From contig DATKML010000046.1 in the NCBI GenBank assembly GCA_035541875.1, positions 1 through 64,000 on the forward strand: DNA of 64,000 nt, read 5' to 3'. The stretch is from JAJPHI01 sp035541875. GTDB taxonomy: Bacteria; Desulfobacterota; Binatia; Binatales; Binataceae. A program made the translations under genes and the position numbers. The notes under the pieces are model-generated. The model did not search any database. It saw nothing but the letters and a program-made list of their open reading frames with translations, and was not told the origin of the DNA. This document shows, piece after piece, positions 49,123 to 58,346 of the stretch (positions are counted from its first letter, which is position 1; each line of letters starts with the position of its first letter).

Positions 49123-50862
49123 TTACGCTACACCGTGGCGGAGTAATTTGCCGGGAGTCGCTCCCGTGCACTTGCCTTCGGCAAAGGTTTCCTCGCCGTT
49201 GACGATAATCGAGCGATAGCCCTTGGCGCGCTGAACACGACGCCATTCGCCGCCCGGGAAATCGTGTGCGATCTCGCCGACCCAATCCGGTTCGATATCG
49301 AGACTCTTGAGGTCGTAGACCACGATGTCGGCTGCCAGACCCTCACGCAGCATCCCGCGATCGCGGAAGCCTGCCGCGTGCGCCGGCAGTGCCGACAGGC
49401 GATAGTGTGCCTCTTCGAGGGTGATCTTCTGTTCGTCGCGCACCAACCAGCGGAGGAAATCCGTCGTAAAGGCGCCGCCGGTGAAGAACTTCGTATGAGC
49501 GCCGCCGTCCGATACGCCGGGGAAGGTGAAGGGCGAGGCTGTGAAAATTTCTGCCATGTAGTCGGCATTGAAGCCCTTGTTGGGGCCGAGGAATTCCGCC
49601 TTCAGATTCGTCGCGACGGACAGATCGAACATCACATCGAGCGGATGCTTGTTCTCCTCGTCGCCGATCTGCGCGAGTGACTTACCGACATACTTCTCGA
49701 GTTCCTCATGGTTCTCGACCCACTGCACGATCAGGTTGCGTGGGCTGCCGCCGACGCCGGCCTGCAACGAGCGCAGCCGAGCATCGGCCTCGTCCGTCTC
49801 TTTGATTACGGCAGCGCGCATCGCCGGGTCCTTCAATTTGGCGAGCTTCTCCTCCGGCGTGCCGGTGGTCATCGCGCGCCAGGCGGGACTCATGTCGTAG
49901 AGATTCCAGTGCTCGAGCGTGAAGGCAAAGCCGCTGCGGACCGTAGCCCCCTGTCCGAAAATCGGCAAGCCTTCTGCGCGGCACTCATCGATCCAGCGCA
50001 GGATCCGCCGATGGATATCGGGGTTCTTGCGGGTCGGTACGACAGCCTGGAAGAGGATAGGGCGCTGCGCCACACGGGCCAATTGGCGCACGAAGGCGAG
50101 GTCCGCGCGATTATCGGCGGGATCAGTTGCCTGCGTAATCTCCATGAAGCCTTCATCACGCCTCTGCAGAACGCGAGCGAGGTTGAAGATATCGTCGTCG
50201 CACATCGTATCGGTCACCATCGGAGAGCCGTCGAAATCGGCCTGAACCGAATCGGGACCGAGACGCTGGATCGAAAAACCGCAAAGGCCGGCATCCATGC
50301 CCTCGTCGAGCAGGCGAGCCATCTCGGCGCGTTCCTTTTCGGTGGCCGGCCGGGTCTTCGCGGCCTCCAGGCCCATGACATAGATCATCAGCGAAGCTGT
50401 GGGCATGTACTGGATACAGTTCACACCCTTCGGCGACCGATCGAGCGAATCGAGGTATTGAGGAATAGTCTCCCAATCCCAGTTCATGCCCGCTTTCATC
50501 GCGGCATAAGGAATCGCCTCGGTACGAGTCATCGCGAGCATCGAACGTTCACGGCCGTCCGGCTTCACGGGAGCGAAACCGAAGCCGCAATTGCCGAGCA
50601 CCAGCGATGTGACTCCGTGCCATCCCGAGATCGTGCAGTAGGGGTCCCACCGGATCTGCGCATCGTAATGCGTGTGCAAATCGATGAAGCCCGGCGCCAC
50701 GATCAAACCGTCGGCGTCGATTGTCTTTTTGGCAAAGCCCGGCGCACGACCGCCAATCTGGGCGATTCTGCCATCCTTAATCCATAGGTCGCCGCGAAAA
50801 CGCGGAACTCTGGTCCCGTCGACGACGGTTCCACCTTTGATATGAAGATCGAATTCAGCCAT
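49123..50862 (-). CDS. N-acyl-D-amino-acid deacylase family amidohydrolase
   Basis: A 579-residue metal-dependent amidohydrolase. The N-terminal beta-sandwich is followed by the first metal motif H63-T-H65 (DLHTHYDAQ). Cys92 in LGNCGFGFAPV is the family-specific zinc ligand of D-aminoacylases. Near the C-terminus GGAHTKFF and the RDRGMLREGLAADIVVYDL block are typical. The group also includes D-glutamate deacylases and dihydroorotase-like enzymes, so the substrate is a guess. It is a single gene ending in a strong terminator. Confidence 0.85.
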   Translation of the reverse strand: MAEFDLHIKGGTVVDGTRVPRFRGDLWIKDGRIAQIGGRAPGFAKKTIDADGLIVAPGFIDLHTHYDAQIRWDPYCTISGWHGVTSLVLGNCGFGFAPVKPDGRERSMLAMTRTEAIPYAAMKAGMNWDWETIPQYLDSLDRSPKGVNCIQYMPTASLMIYVMGLEAAKTRPATEKERAEMARLLDEGMDAGLCGFSIQRLGPDSVQADFDGSPMVTDTMCDDDIFNLARVLQRRDEGFMEITQATDPADNRADLAFVRQLARVAQRPILFQAVVPTRKNPDIHRRILRWIDECRAEGLPIFGQGATVRSGFAFTLEHWNLYDMSPAWRAMTTGTPEEKLAKLKDPAMRAAVIKETDEADARLRSLQAGVGGSPRNLIVQWVENHEELEKYVGKSLAQIGDEENKHPLDVMFDLSVATNLKAEFLGPNKGFNADYMAEIFTASPFTFPGVSDGGAHTKFFTGGAFTTDFLRWLVRDEQKITLEEAHYRLSALPAHAAGFRDRGMLREGLAADIVVYDLKSLDIEPDWVGEIAHDFPGGEWRRVQRAKGYRSIIVNGEETFAEGKCTGATPGKLLRHGVA

Positions 50863-51116
50863 CGATTTTCCTCCCCAAGATCGCAGGGCGCGATAACTTG
50901 TCTCTACTCAACACCTCCGATCCCGTCAAACCGCCCATCTGCGGATCGGCGCCAAGCCTGAGAGGCGATCCTGTGAGTCATCGAAGCCGATCGATCGCGA
51001 CGCCGTTTGGCCGCCGCCGACACGCTCTTAGGCAATAGATGGCAGCTCATCCCATCTTTTAGTCGCTAGAAATGTTCTTGAATCAAGTAGGGCATTACTT
51101 TTCACTCAACTGAGTA

Positions 51117-52199
51117 ATGCGAGTGCTGATAACAGGTGGTGCCGGCTTTGTTGGTAGCAACTTGGCTATAATGCTCAATAATCACCACGACTGGCACATA
51201 CTCGCTCTTGATAACCTCAAACGACGCGGATCCGAGATCAACACGCGCCGCCTCGCCGCGAATAAGATCAATTTCGTCCACGGCGACGTACGTAATCGCG
51301 ACGATTTGGAGGCTATCAGCCCGGTCGATCTGATAATCGATTGTGCTGCCGAGCCCTCGGTGCGTGCCGGCCTCGATGGCGACGCCCGCTATCTGATCGA
51401 TACGAACCTGATCGGGACCTTTAACTGCCTCGAACTGGCTCGGCGCCATCAGGCGGCGATTCTCTTCCTTTCGACCAGCCGGGTCTATTCGATTCCCGCG
51501 CTGCGTGCGCTGCCACTGACTGAAGCGGGTAAGCGACTGACTATCGCTGATGAAATGATCGGCCCCGGATGGTCGTCGCTGGGAATAAGCGAAGACTTTC
51601 CGACCTCGGTGACGCGATCGCTCTATGGCGCGACCAAGCTGGCCGCCGAGTTACTGATCGATGAGTATCGCGAGAGCTATCGGATACCGGCGGTCGTGAA
51701 TCGATGTGGCGTTATCACCGGGCCGTGGCAGATGGGCAAGGTCGATCAGGGCTTCTTTGTGCTGTGGGCCGCACGCCATCTCTATGACGGTCCGCTTGCC
51801 TATCAAGGTTTCGGCGGACGCGGCGTTCAGGTTCGCGACGTCCTACATATTGCCGACCTGTACGATCTCGTTGATTACGAGATCGGGAATCTGGAGGCGC
51901 TCTCGGGCAGCACCTTCAACGTCGGCGGTGGCCCTGATATCAGTGTATCGCTCGCCGAATTAACCGCGCTGTGTGAAGAGCGCACTTCCAGGAGCGTTGT
52001 GCGGAGCGGCGATCCCGACGCTCACGCGCAGGATATTCCTTACTACATCTCAGACCATCGCGCCGTCACCGCGAACACCGGATGGTGTCCACGTCGCTCG
52101 GTCACCGAAATACTAGACGACGTCTTTGGATGGCTCAGTGAGTATCGCGAAGATCTTTTTCCTTTGCTGAGCGGAGTCCCTGCGGGAGTTTCAGTATGA
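51117..52199 (+). CDS. NAD-dependent sugar epimerase (CDP-paratose 2-epimerase-like)
   Basis: A 360-residue extended SDR. The cofactor loop is VLITGGAGFVGSNLAI near the N-terminus; the STSRVYS segment and the catalytic SLYGATKLAAE (Tyr-x3-Lys) follow. The C-terminal part holds QGFGGRGVQVRDVLHI and FNVGGGPDISVSL. The layout matches nucleotide-sugar epimerases such as CDP-paratose/tyvelose epimerase. It overlaps the next gene by four bases (ATGA) and starts a four-gene glycan operon. Confidence 0.82.
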   Translation: MRVLITGGAGFVGSNLAIMLNNHHDWHILALDNLKRRGSEINTRRLAANKINFVHGDVRNRDDLEAISPVDLIIDCAAEPSVRAGLDGDARYLIDTNLIGTFNCLELARRHQAAILFLSTSRVYSIPALRALPLTEAGKRLTIADEMIGPGWSSLGISEDFPTSVTRSLYGATKLAAELLIDEYRESYRIPAVVNRCGVITGPWQMGKVDQGFFVLWAARHLYDGPLAYQGFGGRGVQVRDVLHIADLYDLVDYEIGNLEALSGSTFNVGGGPDISVSLAELTALCEERTSRSVVRSGDPDAHAQDIPYYISDHRAVTANTGWCPRRSVTEILDDVFGWLSEYREDLFPLLSGVPAGVSV

Positions 52200-53284
52200 G
52201 TGTCGCTGTTGTGACCGGTGCTGCCGGCCTGATCGGGTCGGAAACCGTTCGTTTACTTTCGGACAAGGGTTTTGAGGTTGTCGGTATCGACAACGATATG
52301 CGCCGCTTCTTCTTCGGAGATGAAGCGAGCACGCATTGGAATCGCCTGCGTCTGGAGCGGATGCTTCCCGGCTATCAGCATTTTGACCTCGATATTCGTA
52401 ACGGCGCTGCCATCGGTCGTCTTTTCCGCAGCTACGGTTCGGCGATCGAAGCGGTCGTCCATACTGCGGCACAGCCGTCGCACGATTGGGCTGCACGCGA
52501 TCCCCATACGGATTTTAGTGTCAATGCGACGGGCACGCTTAATCTGCTCGAAGCGACACGTCAGCACTGCCCGGAAGCAGCGTTCATCTTTACGAGTACG
52601 AACAAAGTTTATGGCGATCGGCCGAACGCGCTGCCTGTGCTTGAGCGCGAGCGTCGCTGGGTGCTCGATCCGTCACATCCCTATGCGACCCATGGTATCG
52701 ACGAGTCAATGAGCGTAGACGCCTGTCTCCATAGCCTCTTTGGTGCTTCGAAGTTGTCGGCTGATCTCCTGGTTCAGGAGTACGGACGTTACTTCGGTCT
52801 ACAGACAGTATGCTTCCGCGGCGGCTGTCTGACCGGTCCGGGCCATTCAGGGGCTCAACTGCATGGCTTTCTGGCTTACCTCGCTCGATGCGCCGTGCGG
52901 GGCGATCAGTACGTCGTGTTGGGATATAAGGGTAAGCAGGTCCGCGACAATATCCATGCGCATGATCTGGTGAATGCTTTCTGGCAATTCATCATGCGGC
53001 CGCGCGCAGGCGAGGTTTATAACATCGGCGGCGGTACTCATCTCAATTGCTCAGTGCTGGAAGCGATCGAAATGTGCGAGGTGCTCACCGGTCGATCGAT
53101 GGACTGGCACTACGCCGACGAGCCGCGGATCGGCGATCACATCTGGTGGGTCAGCGACGTACGCAAATTCCAATCGCACTACCCGGAGTGGGGGTATCGC
53201 TACGACCTGCGATCACTCCTTACGGAAATTGTCGACGAACTGCGTGAGCGCGAGACGCTCTCGGTGGCTGCCAATGCCCATTGA
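52196..53284 (+). CDS. NAD-dependent epimerase/dehydratase, RfbE-like
   Basis: A 362-residue extended SDR with VVTGAAGLIGSETVRLLSDK for NAD, AAQPSHDWAARDP and STNKVYGD. The catalytic-Lys segment reads SLFGASKLSADLLVQEYG, so a Phe stands where SDRs normally have Tyr. As far as I recall, relatives in this subgroup share the FGASK form, so it may be a family trait rather than decay. CFRGGCLTGPGHSGAQLHGF and YKGKQVRDNIHAHDLVNAF are family blocks. It is a second epimerase beside 51117-52199, suggesting a two-step modification of one nucleotide sugar. It overlaps the GT2 gene by 11 bases. Confidence 0.82.
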   Translation: MSVAVVTGAAGLIGSETVRLLSDKGFEVVGIDNDMRRFFFGDEASTHWNRLRLERMLPGYQHFDLDIRNGAAIGRLFRSYGSAIEAVVHTAAQPSHDWAARDPHTDFSVNATGTLNLLEATRQHCPEAAFIFTSTNKVYGDRPNALPVLERERRWVLDPSHPYATHGIDESMSVDACLHSLFGASKLSADLLVQEYGRYFGLQTVCFRGGCLTGPGHSGAQLHGFLAYLARCAVRGDQYVVLGYKGKQVRDNIHAHDLVNAFWQFIMRPRAGEVYNIGGGTHLNCSVLEAIEMCEVLTGRSMDWHYADEPRIGDHIWWVSDVRKFQSHYPEWGYRYDLRSLLTEIVDELRERETLSVAANAH

Positions 53285-54089
53285 GGTTCGCTCGCTGGCA
53301 GAATGGGAGAGCGCCGGTATTCCCGGGATGCTCTCGGTGATCATTCCCGCTCACAATGAGGAAGGTCATCTCGCCGGCACCGTCGAGGCCCTCGTGACAG
53401 CTTTGACCGAGGCGGAGATCAATCACGAGATCCTGATTATCAACGATAACAGCAGCGATGGCACGGAATGGCTGCTCCAGGCTCTTGTCGCAAAATACGA
53501 GCAGGTCCGTTACGCGAATAATGTTCCTCCGGCTGGTTTCGGCTTCGCTGTGCGTTGCGGCCTGACGCTGTTCCGAGGCGATGCGGTCGCGATTGTGATG
53601 GCCGACGGCTCCGACAGTCCAGAAGACGTTGTACGGCAATATCGCAAGCTGCAAGAGGGATACGACTGTGTCTTCGGTTCCCGCTTCATGCGTGGCTCAG
53701 AAGTAATCGACTATCCGCTGCCGAAATTGATTCTGAATCGATGCGCCAATTTCATGATCCAGGCGCTCTTTTTGCTCCGTTTCAACGACATCACTAACGC
53801 CTTCAAGATCTATAGCCGGAGCGCGATCGCCGGCGTTCAGCCGCTGCTTTCGAGCCACTTCAATCTCACGGTCGAACTGCCGCTCAAGTGTGTCGTCAGG
53901 GGATATCGCTACGCCGTGGTCCCGATTTCATGGCGCAACCGCAAGGAAGGTATCTCGAAGTTCAATATCCGCGAGATGGGATCGCGATACCTCTTTATCA
54001 TCCTCTACTGTTTGATCGAAAAGCTGCTTTCGCGTGGTGACTTCGTCGTGCTCGATCGTGCTTCGCGCCTGCAAGTATGGCCTCACTGA
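53274..54089 (+). CDS. Glycosyltransferase family 2 (dolichol-phosphate-mannose synthase-like)
   Basis: A 271-residue GT-A transferase starting at ATG 53274 inside the end of the previous gene. MLSVIIPAHNEEGHLAGTVE gives the nucleotide fold; VAIVMADGSDSPEDVVRQY carries the acidic metal motif; FGSRFMRGSE and the late WRNRKEGISKFNIREMGSRY match DPM1-like enzymes. It has no multi-span C-terminal domain, only a hydrophobic segment near LFIILYCLIEKLL. It probably charges a polyprenyl phosphate with the sugar made by the two epimerases. Confidence 0.85.
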   Translation: MPIEVRSLAEWESAGIPGMLSVIIPAHNEEGHLAGTVEALVTALTEAEINHEILIINDNSSDGTEWLLQALVAKYEQVRYANNVPPAGFGFAVRCGLTLFRGDAVAIVMADGSDSPEDVVRQYRKLQEGYDCVFGSRFMRGSEVIDYPLPKLILNRCANFMIQALFLLRFNDITNAFKIYSRSAIAGVQPLLSSHFNLTVELPLKCVVRGYRYAVVPISWRNRKEGISKFNIREMGSRYLFIILYCLIEKLLSRGDFVVLDRASRLQVWPH

Positions 54090-55708
54090 CCAGAAACGTT
54101 CCGGTCACACCGCGCGCCGGAATATCGCCGCTGGCATCGGAGGCTGCGGCGGAAAACTCACTATCGATAGCCCACAGCAACAGCCTCCTACTCGGATTGG
54201 CGGTAGTCGTGGCCGCATTCGGATGGGTAATCCTGGCGATGCGATGGCACCAGCCGTTGCTCGGGATGCATTCCTTCCGCCAGACCCAGACAGCTATCAC
54301 CGCTTACTCGATTTATCACGGTGGTCCGTGGTTCGCTTACGAAACACCAGTGCTGGGTCCTCCGTGGTCGATTCCTTTCGAGTTTCCGCTGTATCAGTTG
54401 ATGGTCGCTGGCGTGGCACGCTTGACCGGAATCGGAATCGATCCTGCAGGACGCCTGCTGAGCTATCTCTTTTTGCTGCTGACGATTATCCCGATCCGGT
54501 TACTTGTTCGCACCTATCGTCTAAGAGCGGAGACCGGATGGATCGCAGCAATCCTGATACTCGCCTCGCCGCTTTACTTGTACTGGGGCACAGCCCATCT
54601 GATCGAGACGCTGGCGCTGATGCTGGGCTTCGCCTTTCTGGCTGAGGCGTCTAGGGCTCTGGAAGGTGATGCAGGCTGGCTGCGGACCCTGTCGGCAATC
54701 AGCTTCGGCATTCTGGCCGCCCTCTGCAAGATCACGACCTTTGCTCCCTTCTACGGATTAACTGGATGCGCTCTACTCGCGTCGCTCAATAGCTATCGGA
54801 AGAGTGGGCGGTCATGGCTGATTCCCTTGATTCGCAGTGGTGCGATTATGACCTTGCCGCCGCTGTCGTTTTTGCTCTGGGATCGCTATGCCGATCGGCA
54901 TCGGCTGGCCAATCCGATTGCGCGCTTCATGGCCTCGAAAGCGCCGATGCTACACGACTGGACCTTCGGAACTTGGTCGGAACTTTTTTCCGCCGCGACG
55001 CCTGCCACTCTCATGCGCAGTATCACCGATACGTTCGGTATCGCGGCGCCTCTTCTCTTGCTCGCGATCTTGATAGTCGCCGTGGGCTCCAGATTGTTGA
55101 GCAAGTTGGAGAGCCTTATCGTCGTAGCCACGGTCGCAGCTTTTCTCGCACCGTATGCTGTCTTCACCCATCTTCATGTCGTTCACAATTATTACGACAG
55201 CGAGAATGCCATTTTTCTCCTGTGTGCCGTGGCGATAATTCTGGGCCGCCTGCTCGCATCAGGTGCGAGTAAACTGGCGTGGAGCGGCCTCGCCGCCGTC
55301 GTCGCATCGCAGGCGATTTGGTTTGCGATTCACTTCCTGCCGGACGTCAGGCACCCCAGGGGCCCGACGCTCATCGCAATCGCCGATCGGCTCAAGAATG
55401 AGACGCCTCCCGATTCGATGATCGTTATTTACGGATGGGAGTGGTCGCCAGTAATTCCTTACTACGCCGAGCGTCACGCCCTGATGGAGCCGACATTCGT
55501 CCCGAAGCAGGAACGGATGGATCGACTCAATCGTTGGACCGCAGACGGCGGCGCTGAAGGAATAGGAGCCTTCGTGCGATGCAGATCGTCCTTCGACTCC
55601 GATCCCGATTTTGCTCGAGCCTTCGGCCTGATCGAACAGCGCTATCGCCAGGAACAGGTCGGCGGATGCAGGCTTTATTTTGTCGAAAGGCCAGCTCATC
55701 GCTCGTAG
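54077..55708 (+). CDS. Multi-span glycosyltransferase of the PMT/ArnT (GT-C) type
   Basis: A 543-residue polytopic protein overlapping the GT2 gene by 13 bases. After an N-terminal membrane helix it has the first periplasmic loop with FRQTQTAITAYSIYHGG and FEFPLYQLMVAGVARLTG, the acidic/polar loop style of GT-C enzymes that use polyprenyl-phosphate sugars. Ten or more membrane helices follow, then a C-terminal soluble domain. It would transfer the lipid-linked sugar onto an acceptor outside the cytosol. Together with the three genes upstream it makes a complete small pathway. Confidence 0.75.
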   Translation: MASLTRNVPVTPRAGISPLASEAAAENSLSIAHSNSLLLGLAVVVAAFGWVILAMRWHQPLLGMHSFRQTQTAITAYSIYHGGPWFAYETPVLGPPWSIPFEFPLYQLMVAGVARLTGIGIDPAGRLLSYLFLLLTIIPIRLLVRTYRLRAETGWIAAILILASPLYLYWGTAHLIETLALMLGFAFLAEASRALEGDAGWLRTLSAISFGILAALCKITTFAPFYGLTGCALLASLNSYRKSGRSWLIPLIRSGAIMTLPPLSFLLWDRYADRHRLANPIARFMASKAPMLHDWTFGTWSELFSAATPATLMRSITDTFGIAAPLLLLAILIVAVGSRLLSKLESLIVVATVAAFLAPYAVFTHLHVVHNYYDSENAIFLLCAVAIILGRLLASGASKLAWSGLAAVVASQAIWFAIHFLPDVRHPRGPTLIAIADRLKNETPPDSMIVIYGWEWSPVIPYYAERHALMEPTFVPKQERMDRLNRWTADGGAEGIGAFVRCRSSFDSDPDFARAFGLIEQRYRQEQVGGCRLYFVERPAHRS

Positions 55709-55797
55709 CAATATCGAGCACTTGCCGCGGTTTCGCTGAATCAGTTAAAGCTTCGCTTTAGTATACGTGACAGACTTGAGGGACGAGGACGTGATTT

Positions 55798-56358
55798 ATG
55801 TCGAAGCTTTTCGAGACTATCGATTCGGGGTTAACCAAGTTCATCGAGGCGCAGAAGATGTTCTTCGTCGCAAGCGCACCGCTCGATCCGGACGGTCACA
55901 TTAACCTCTCGCCGAAAGGCCTAGACACATTCCGCATCCTCGGCCCCAAGACCGTAGCCTATCTGGACTTCACAGGCAGCGGTGTCGAGACGATCGCGCA
56001 TCTTCGCGAGAACGGCCGAGTGGTAATCATGTTTTGCGCCTTCGATGGCCCGCCGAAGATCCTGCGGCTTCATGGACGCGGCAATGCGGTCGAACCCGGC
56101 GATCCGAACTTCAACGAGATGCGCAGCCGGTTTCCCGATTATCCGGGAGTGCGCGCCGTGATCGTCGTCGAAGTCGAGCGCATCGCCGACTCCTGTGGTT
56201 ACGCGGTTCCGGTTTATCGGTACGAAGGCGAGCGCGATCAACTCGTGCGCTGGGCCGAGAACAAAGGGCCACACGGCGTGACCGACTATCAGAGCAAGAA
56301 CAACCTTCGTAGTATCGATGGACTGCCGGGACTTCGTGGCGAAAGCCTGAAGGCCTAG
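55798..56358 (+). CDS. Pyridoxamine 5'-phosphate oxidase family flavoprotein
   Basis: A 186-residue split-barrel protein. APLDPDGHINLSPKGLDTFR and VAYLDFTGSGVETIAHLREN match the PNPOx-like group, followed by NGRVVIMFCAFDGPPKILRL. The C-terminal region (YQSKNNLRSIDGLPG) is that of the larger 'pyridoxamine oxidase-related' proteins. It is more likely an FMN- or F420-binding stress or reductase protein than true PdxH. It is a single gene. Confidence 0.85.
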   Translation: MSKLFETIDSGLTKFIEAQKMFFVASAPLDPDGHINLSPKGLDTFRILGPKTVAYLDFTGSGVETIAHLRENGRVVIMFCAFDGPPKILRLHGRGNAVEPGDPNFNEMRSRFPDYPGVRAVIVVEVERIADSCGYAVPVYRYEGERDQLVRWAENKGPHGVTDYQSKNNLRSIDGLPGLRGESLKA

Positions 56359-56479
56359 CAGCCCTACGATAAGCGTCGGCGCATACGGCCGCCACGATGG
56401 TCGATCAGCGACCCCCGTGGCGCCGCATTCGCTTGAGATACTTTCTACACTGCGTGAATAAAAGAGCACCTCTCGTCGA

Positions 56480-57205
56480 TTACGAAAGCGGCGCTCGAGT
56501 GGCGTCTTCCTTCTGTGTATTTGCCGGCGGCACCAGATGAACGGGCGCGGCCACTTCGCTCTGATTCGAAATGATCTCGGTCTTTGACCGCGGGATCGCC
56601 TTCATCGCGGAGCGCACGACGCAACGTTGATCCGCCGTATGGAACAGCAGGTTGAAGCCGTCGCGTGCCCATTGCTCAAGACCTGTGCCCTCGAGGATCA
56701 TCGGCTGAACCCAAAGCCTTACGCCGTCGAGAGTTTCTGCATATGGCCACAACACCGGCTCGCAGGCGTCGACGAAATGCAATTGTCGATAAAACCCGGT
56801 CAGATCCATCGGTTTTACAATCGCATGGATGATAACCGCCTTGGCCTGCAACAGGCCCGCAACCGCACCTGCCGCGACGGCTGCCAATCGTCCCGCGCCA
56901 GCTGAAAGCGACCACAGCTCGCCGCCTTCGAGTACTGCTTCAGGGGGCAGATGACTCATATCGGGCTTGGGATGACTCTGAGGCAGCGTTCCGAGATCAT
57001 GGAGGCGAAATCCGGCCACCATGCTCTCCACCGGGTCATCTTCTCCTTCGAATAGAGCGTACAACCCACCCATCGCCAGATGGCCGCGACTCAGCTGAGA
57101 GCGACTGGTATCCCTGAAGCCGAGCCCATGCATCGCTCGCGCTTTGCTGAGACATTTCGCAAAAGTCTGACGTTCGTGATCAGTTATCAATTGGCGCAGT
57201 TCCAT
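56480..57205 (-). CDS. Unknown protein, possibly GNAT-fold acyltransferase
   Basis: A 241-residue protein. The ATG at 57205 directly follows GGGGGGAGTAACT, so I use it rather than the GTG at 57220. The segment GELWSLSAGAGRLAAVAAGA with IIHAIVKPMDLTGFYRQL and HFVDACEPVLWPYAETLDGV resembles GNAT acetyltransferases or autoinducer-synthase-like proteins (acyl-donor strand, then FYRQLHF). A Pro/Ala-rich tail follows. I cannot assign a family with confidence. Confidence 0.5.
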   Translation of the reverse strand: MELRQLITDHERQTFAKCLSKARAMHGLGFRDTSRSQLSRGHLAMGGLYALFEGEDDPVESMVAGFRLHDLGTLPQSHPKPDMSHLPPEAVLEGGELWSLSAGAGRLAAVAAGAVAGLLQAKAVIIHAIVKPMDLTGFYRQLHFVDACEPVLWPYAETLDGVRLWVQPMILEGTGLEQWARDGFNLLFHTADQRCVVRSAMKAIPRSKTEIISNQSEVAAPVHLVPPANTQKEDATRAPLS

Positions 57206-57542
57206 AGTTACTCCCCCCACTTTCGATGGGTCGACGCTTAAGTTTCGTTTGGCGTCTATTAACTCTCAGTTAAGTCATGGTGTCAGCCTTTTCCGTGGCG
57301 GAGGCCATCGGCCTCTGCCTCTCTGTTGACGTCTCGCCATGGGTCGGTTAGTTCACGTTGGAGGTCAACCCGAAGTTAAGCCAGGTTGCATCGTAGTCGA
57401 GGTTAAGGCCAAGATGATAAGAAAAGAAAAGACTTGCCTTCCTTAGCCGAACTAGTAGAGTCCAAAGAATAGGCAAACTGTTACAAGCTTTCCGCGTCGA
57501 AACGGCCCTCCAGCGGTCGAAAGGCGCAAGATAGAAGAGACG
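57206..57542. other. Intergenic region bordering the metallopeptidase/XRE pair
   Basis: About 337 bases with no clear complete gene. It is more AT-rich than the flanking DNA from about 57400 on. On the minus strand, bases 57420-57348 could encode LGLNLDYDATWLNFGLTSNVN-like residues ending in a stop, which looks like a protein tail but has no start or upstream partner. It may be a remnant interrupted by the incoming pair of genes. Confidence 0.3.
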
Positions 57543-58346
57543 ATGAACGACAGGACTGATGGTCTGCTGAAAGTCGACAAGCTCGTTAACGAGATAGTTG
57601 ACACCGCCCACGCCACTTTACACCTCATGACGTCTACCAGTGATGACCGCCACGATGTCCAAGTTATATTGAACGAAGATTACGGGCGCCATCTCACACG
57701 GCAGTTTAGTCCACAGGATTTACGGTCGGCTGTGGAAGTTATGAGACTTTCGATCCCGCAACTGAATCTGCGGCAGTTTCGGACGGACAATCTCAATACT
57801 TTAAAGAAGACGGCAACTCGTCTCGGGGCTCGGTTGATTGCCAAGGACCTATCCGGAAGTGATGGGCTGGCGCTCCTAGGTTTTTATGTCGACCAAGGGC
57901 TTCCTTCATTCAAACCGACTATCTACGTGAATAGCGCCCACCATCCGGTTGCGGTCGCGACCGCGTTCTGGCACGAAATCGGCCATCATTTGACGGCTCG
58001 TCTGGTTAAGGAACAGCGAGAGATGCTTAATCTCTCCCTTCAGGCGGCCTATTATAAACATCTTGAACAACCACTAGAGTTACTTGCCGACACGCTGGTA
58101 TGTTTAGCAGCCTATCCCAAGCGTAGTGCAAGACGGCTGTTTGGCTCGCTATTGGAATCGGAGGCTACTATTGGCAATGATGTAAAGTGGGATGAGGTGC
58201 TGAACAAGTCCCAGCGGCATTTGCAGGTTGAGACAGGTTTTGAGTTTGAAGAGGAGCTCCCCGCAGCACAGAATTTGCACTACCTCGCCGGGATGCTTCA
58301 TTTCACGAAATTACGTATGGCACTGTTGAGAGAGTACGATCTATGA
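57543..58346 (+). CDS. ImmA/IrrE-like HExxH zinc metallopeptidase
   Basis: A 267-residue protein. The metal site is H144-E145-x2-H148 (FWHEIGHHL) with a third ligand Glu179 in LELLADTLVCLAAYP, which fits the E-x2-AD pattern of ImmA/IrrE (M78) peptidases. The N-terminal half (residues 1-130) is unassigned. The stop overlaps the start of an XRE regulator gene by the ATGA junction. In phage and mobile elements ImmA cleaves its partner repressor, so this pair could be a stress-released switch; that is inference. Base composition is lower in GC than neighbouring genes, suggesting transfer. Confidence 0.75.
   Translation: MNDRTDGLLKVDKLVNEIVDTAHATLHLMTSTSDDRHDVQVILNEDYGRHLTRQFSPQDLRSAVEVMRLSIPQLNLRQFRTDNLNTLKKTATRLGARLIAKDLSGSDGLALLGFYVDQGLPSFKPTIYVNSAHHPVAVATAFWHEIGHHLTARLVKEQREMLNLSLQAAYYKHLEQPLELLADTLVCLAAYPKRSARRLFGSLLESEATIGNDVKWDEVLNKSQRHLQVETGFEFEEELPAAQNLHYLAGMLHFTKLRMALLREYDL

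Noticed and set aside
57348..57611. Minus-strand frame ending in a barrel-like tail
   Set aside because: It overlaps the start of the metallopeptidase gene and has no upstream part; mentioned only as a possible remnant.
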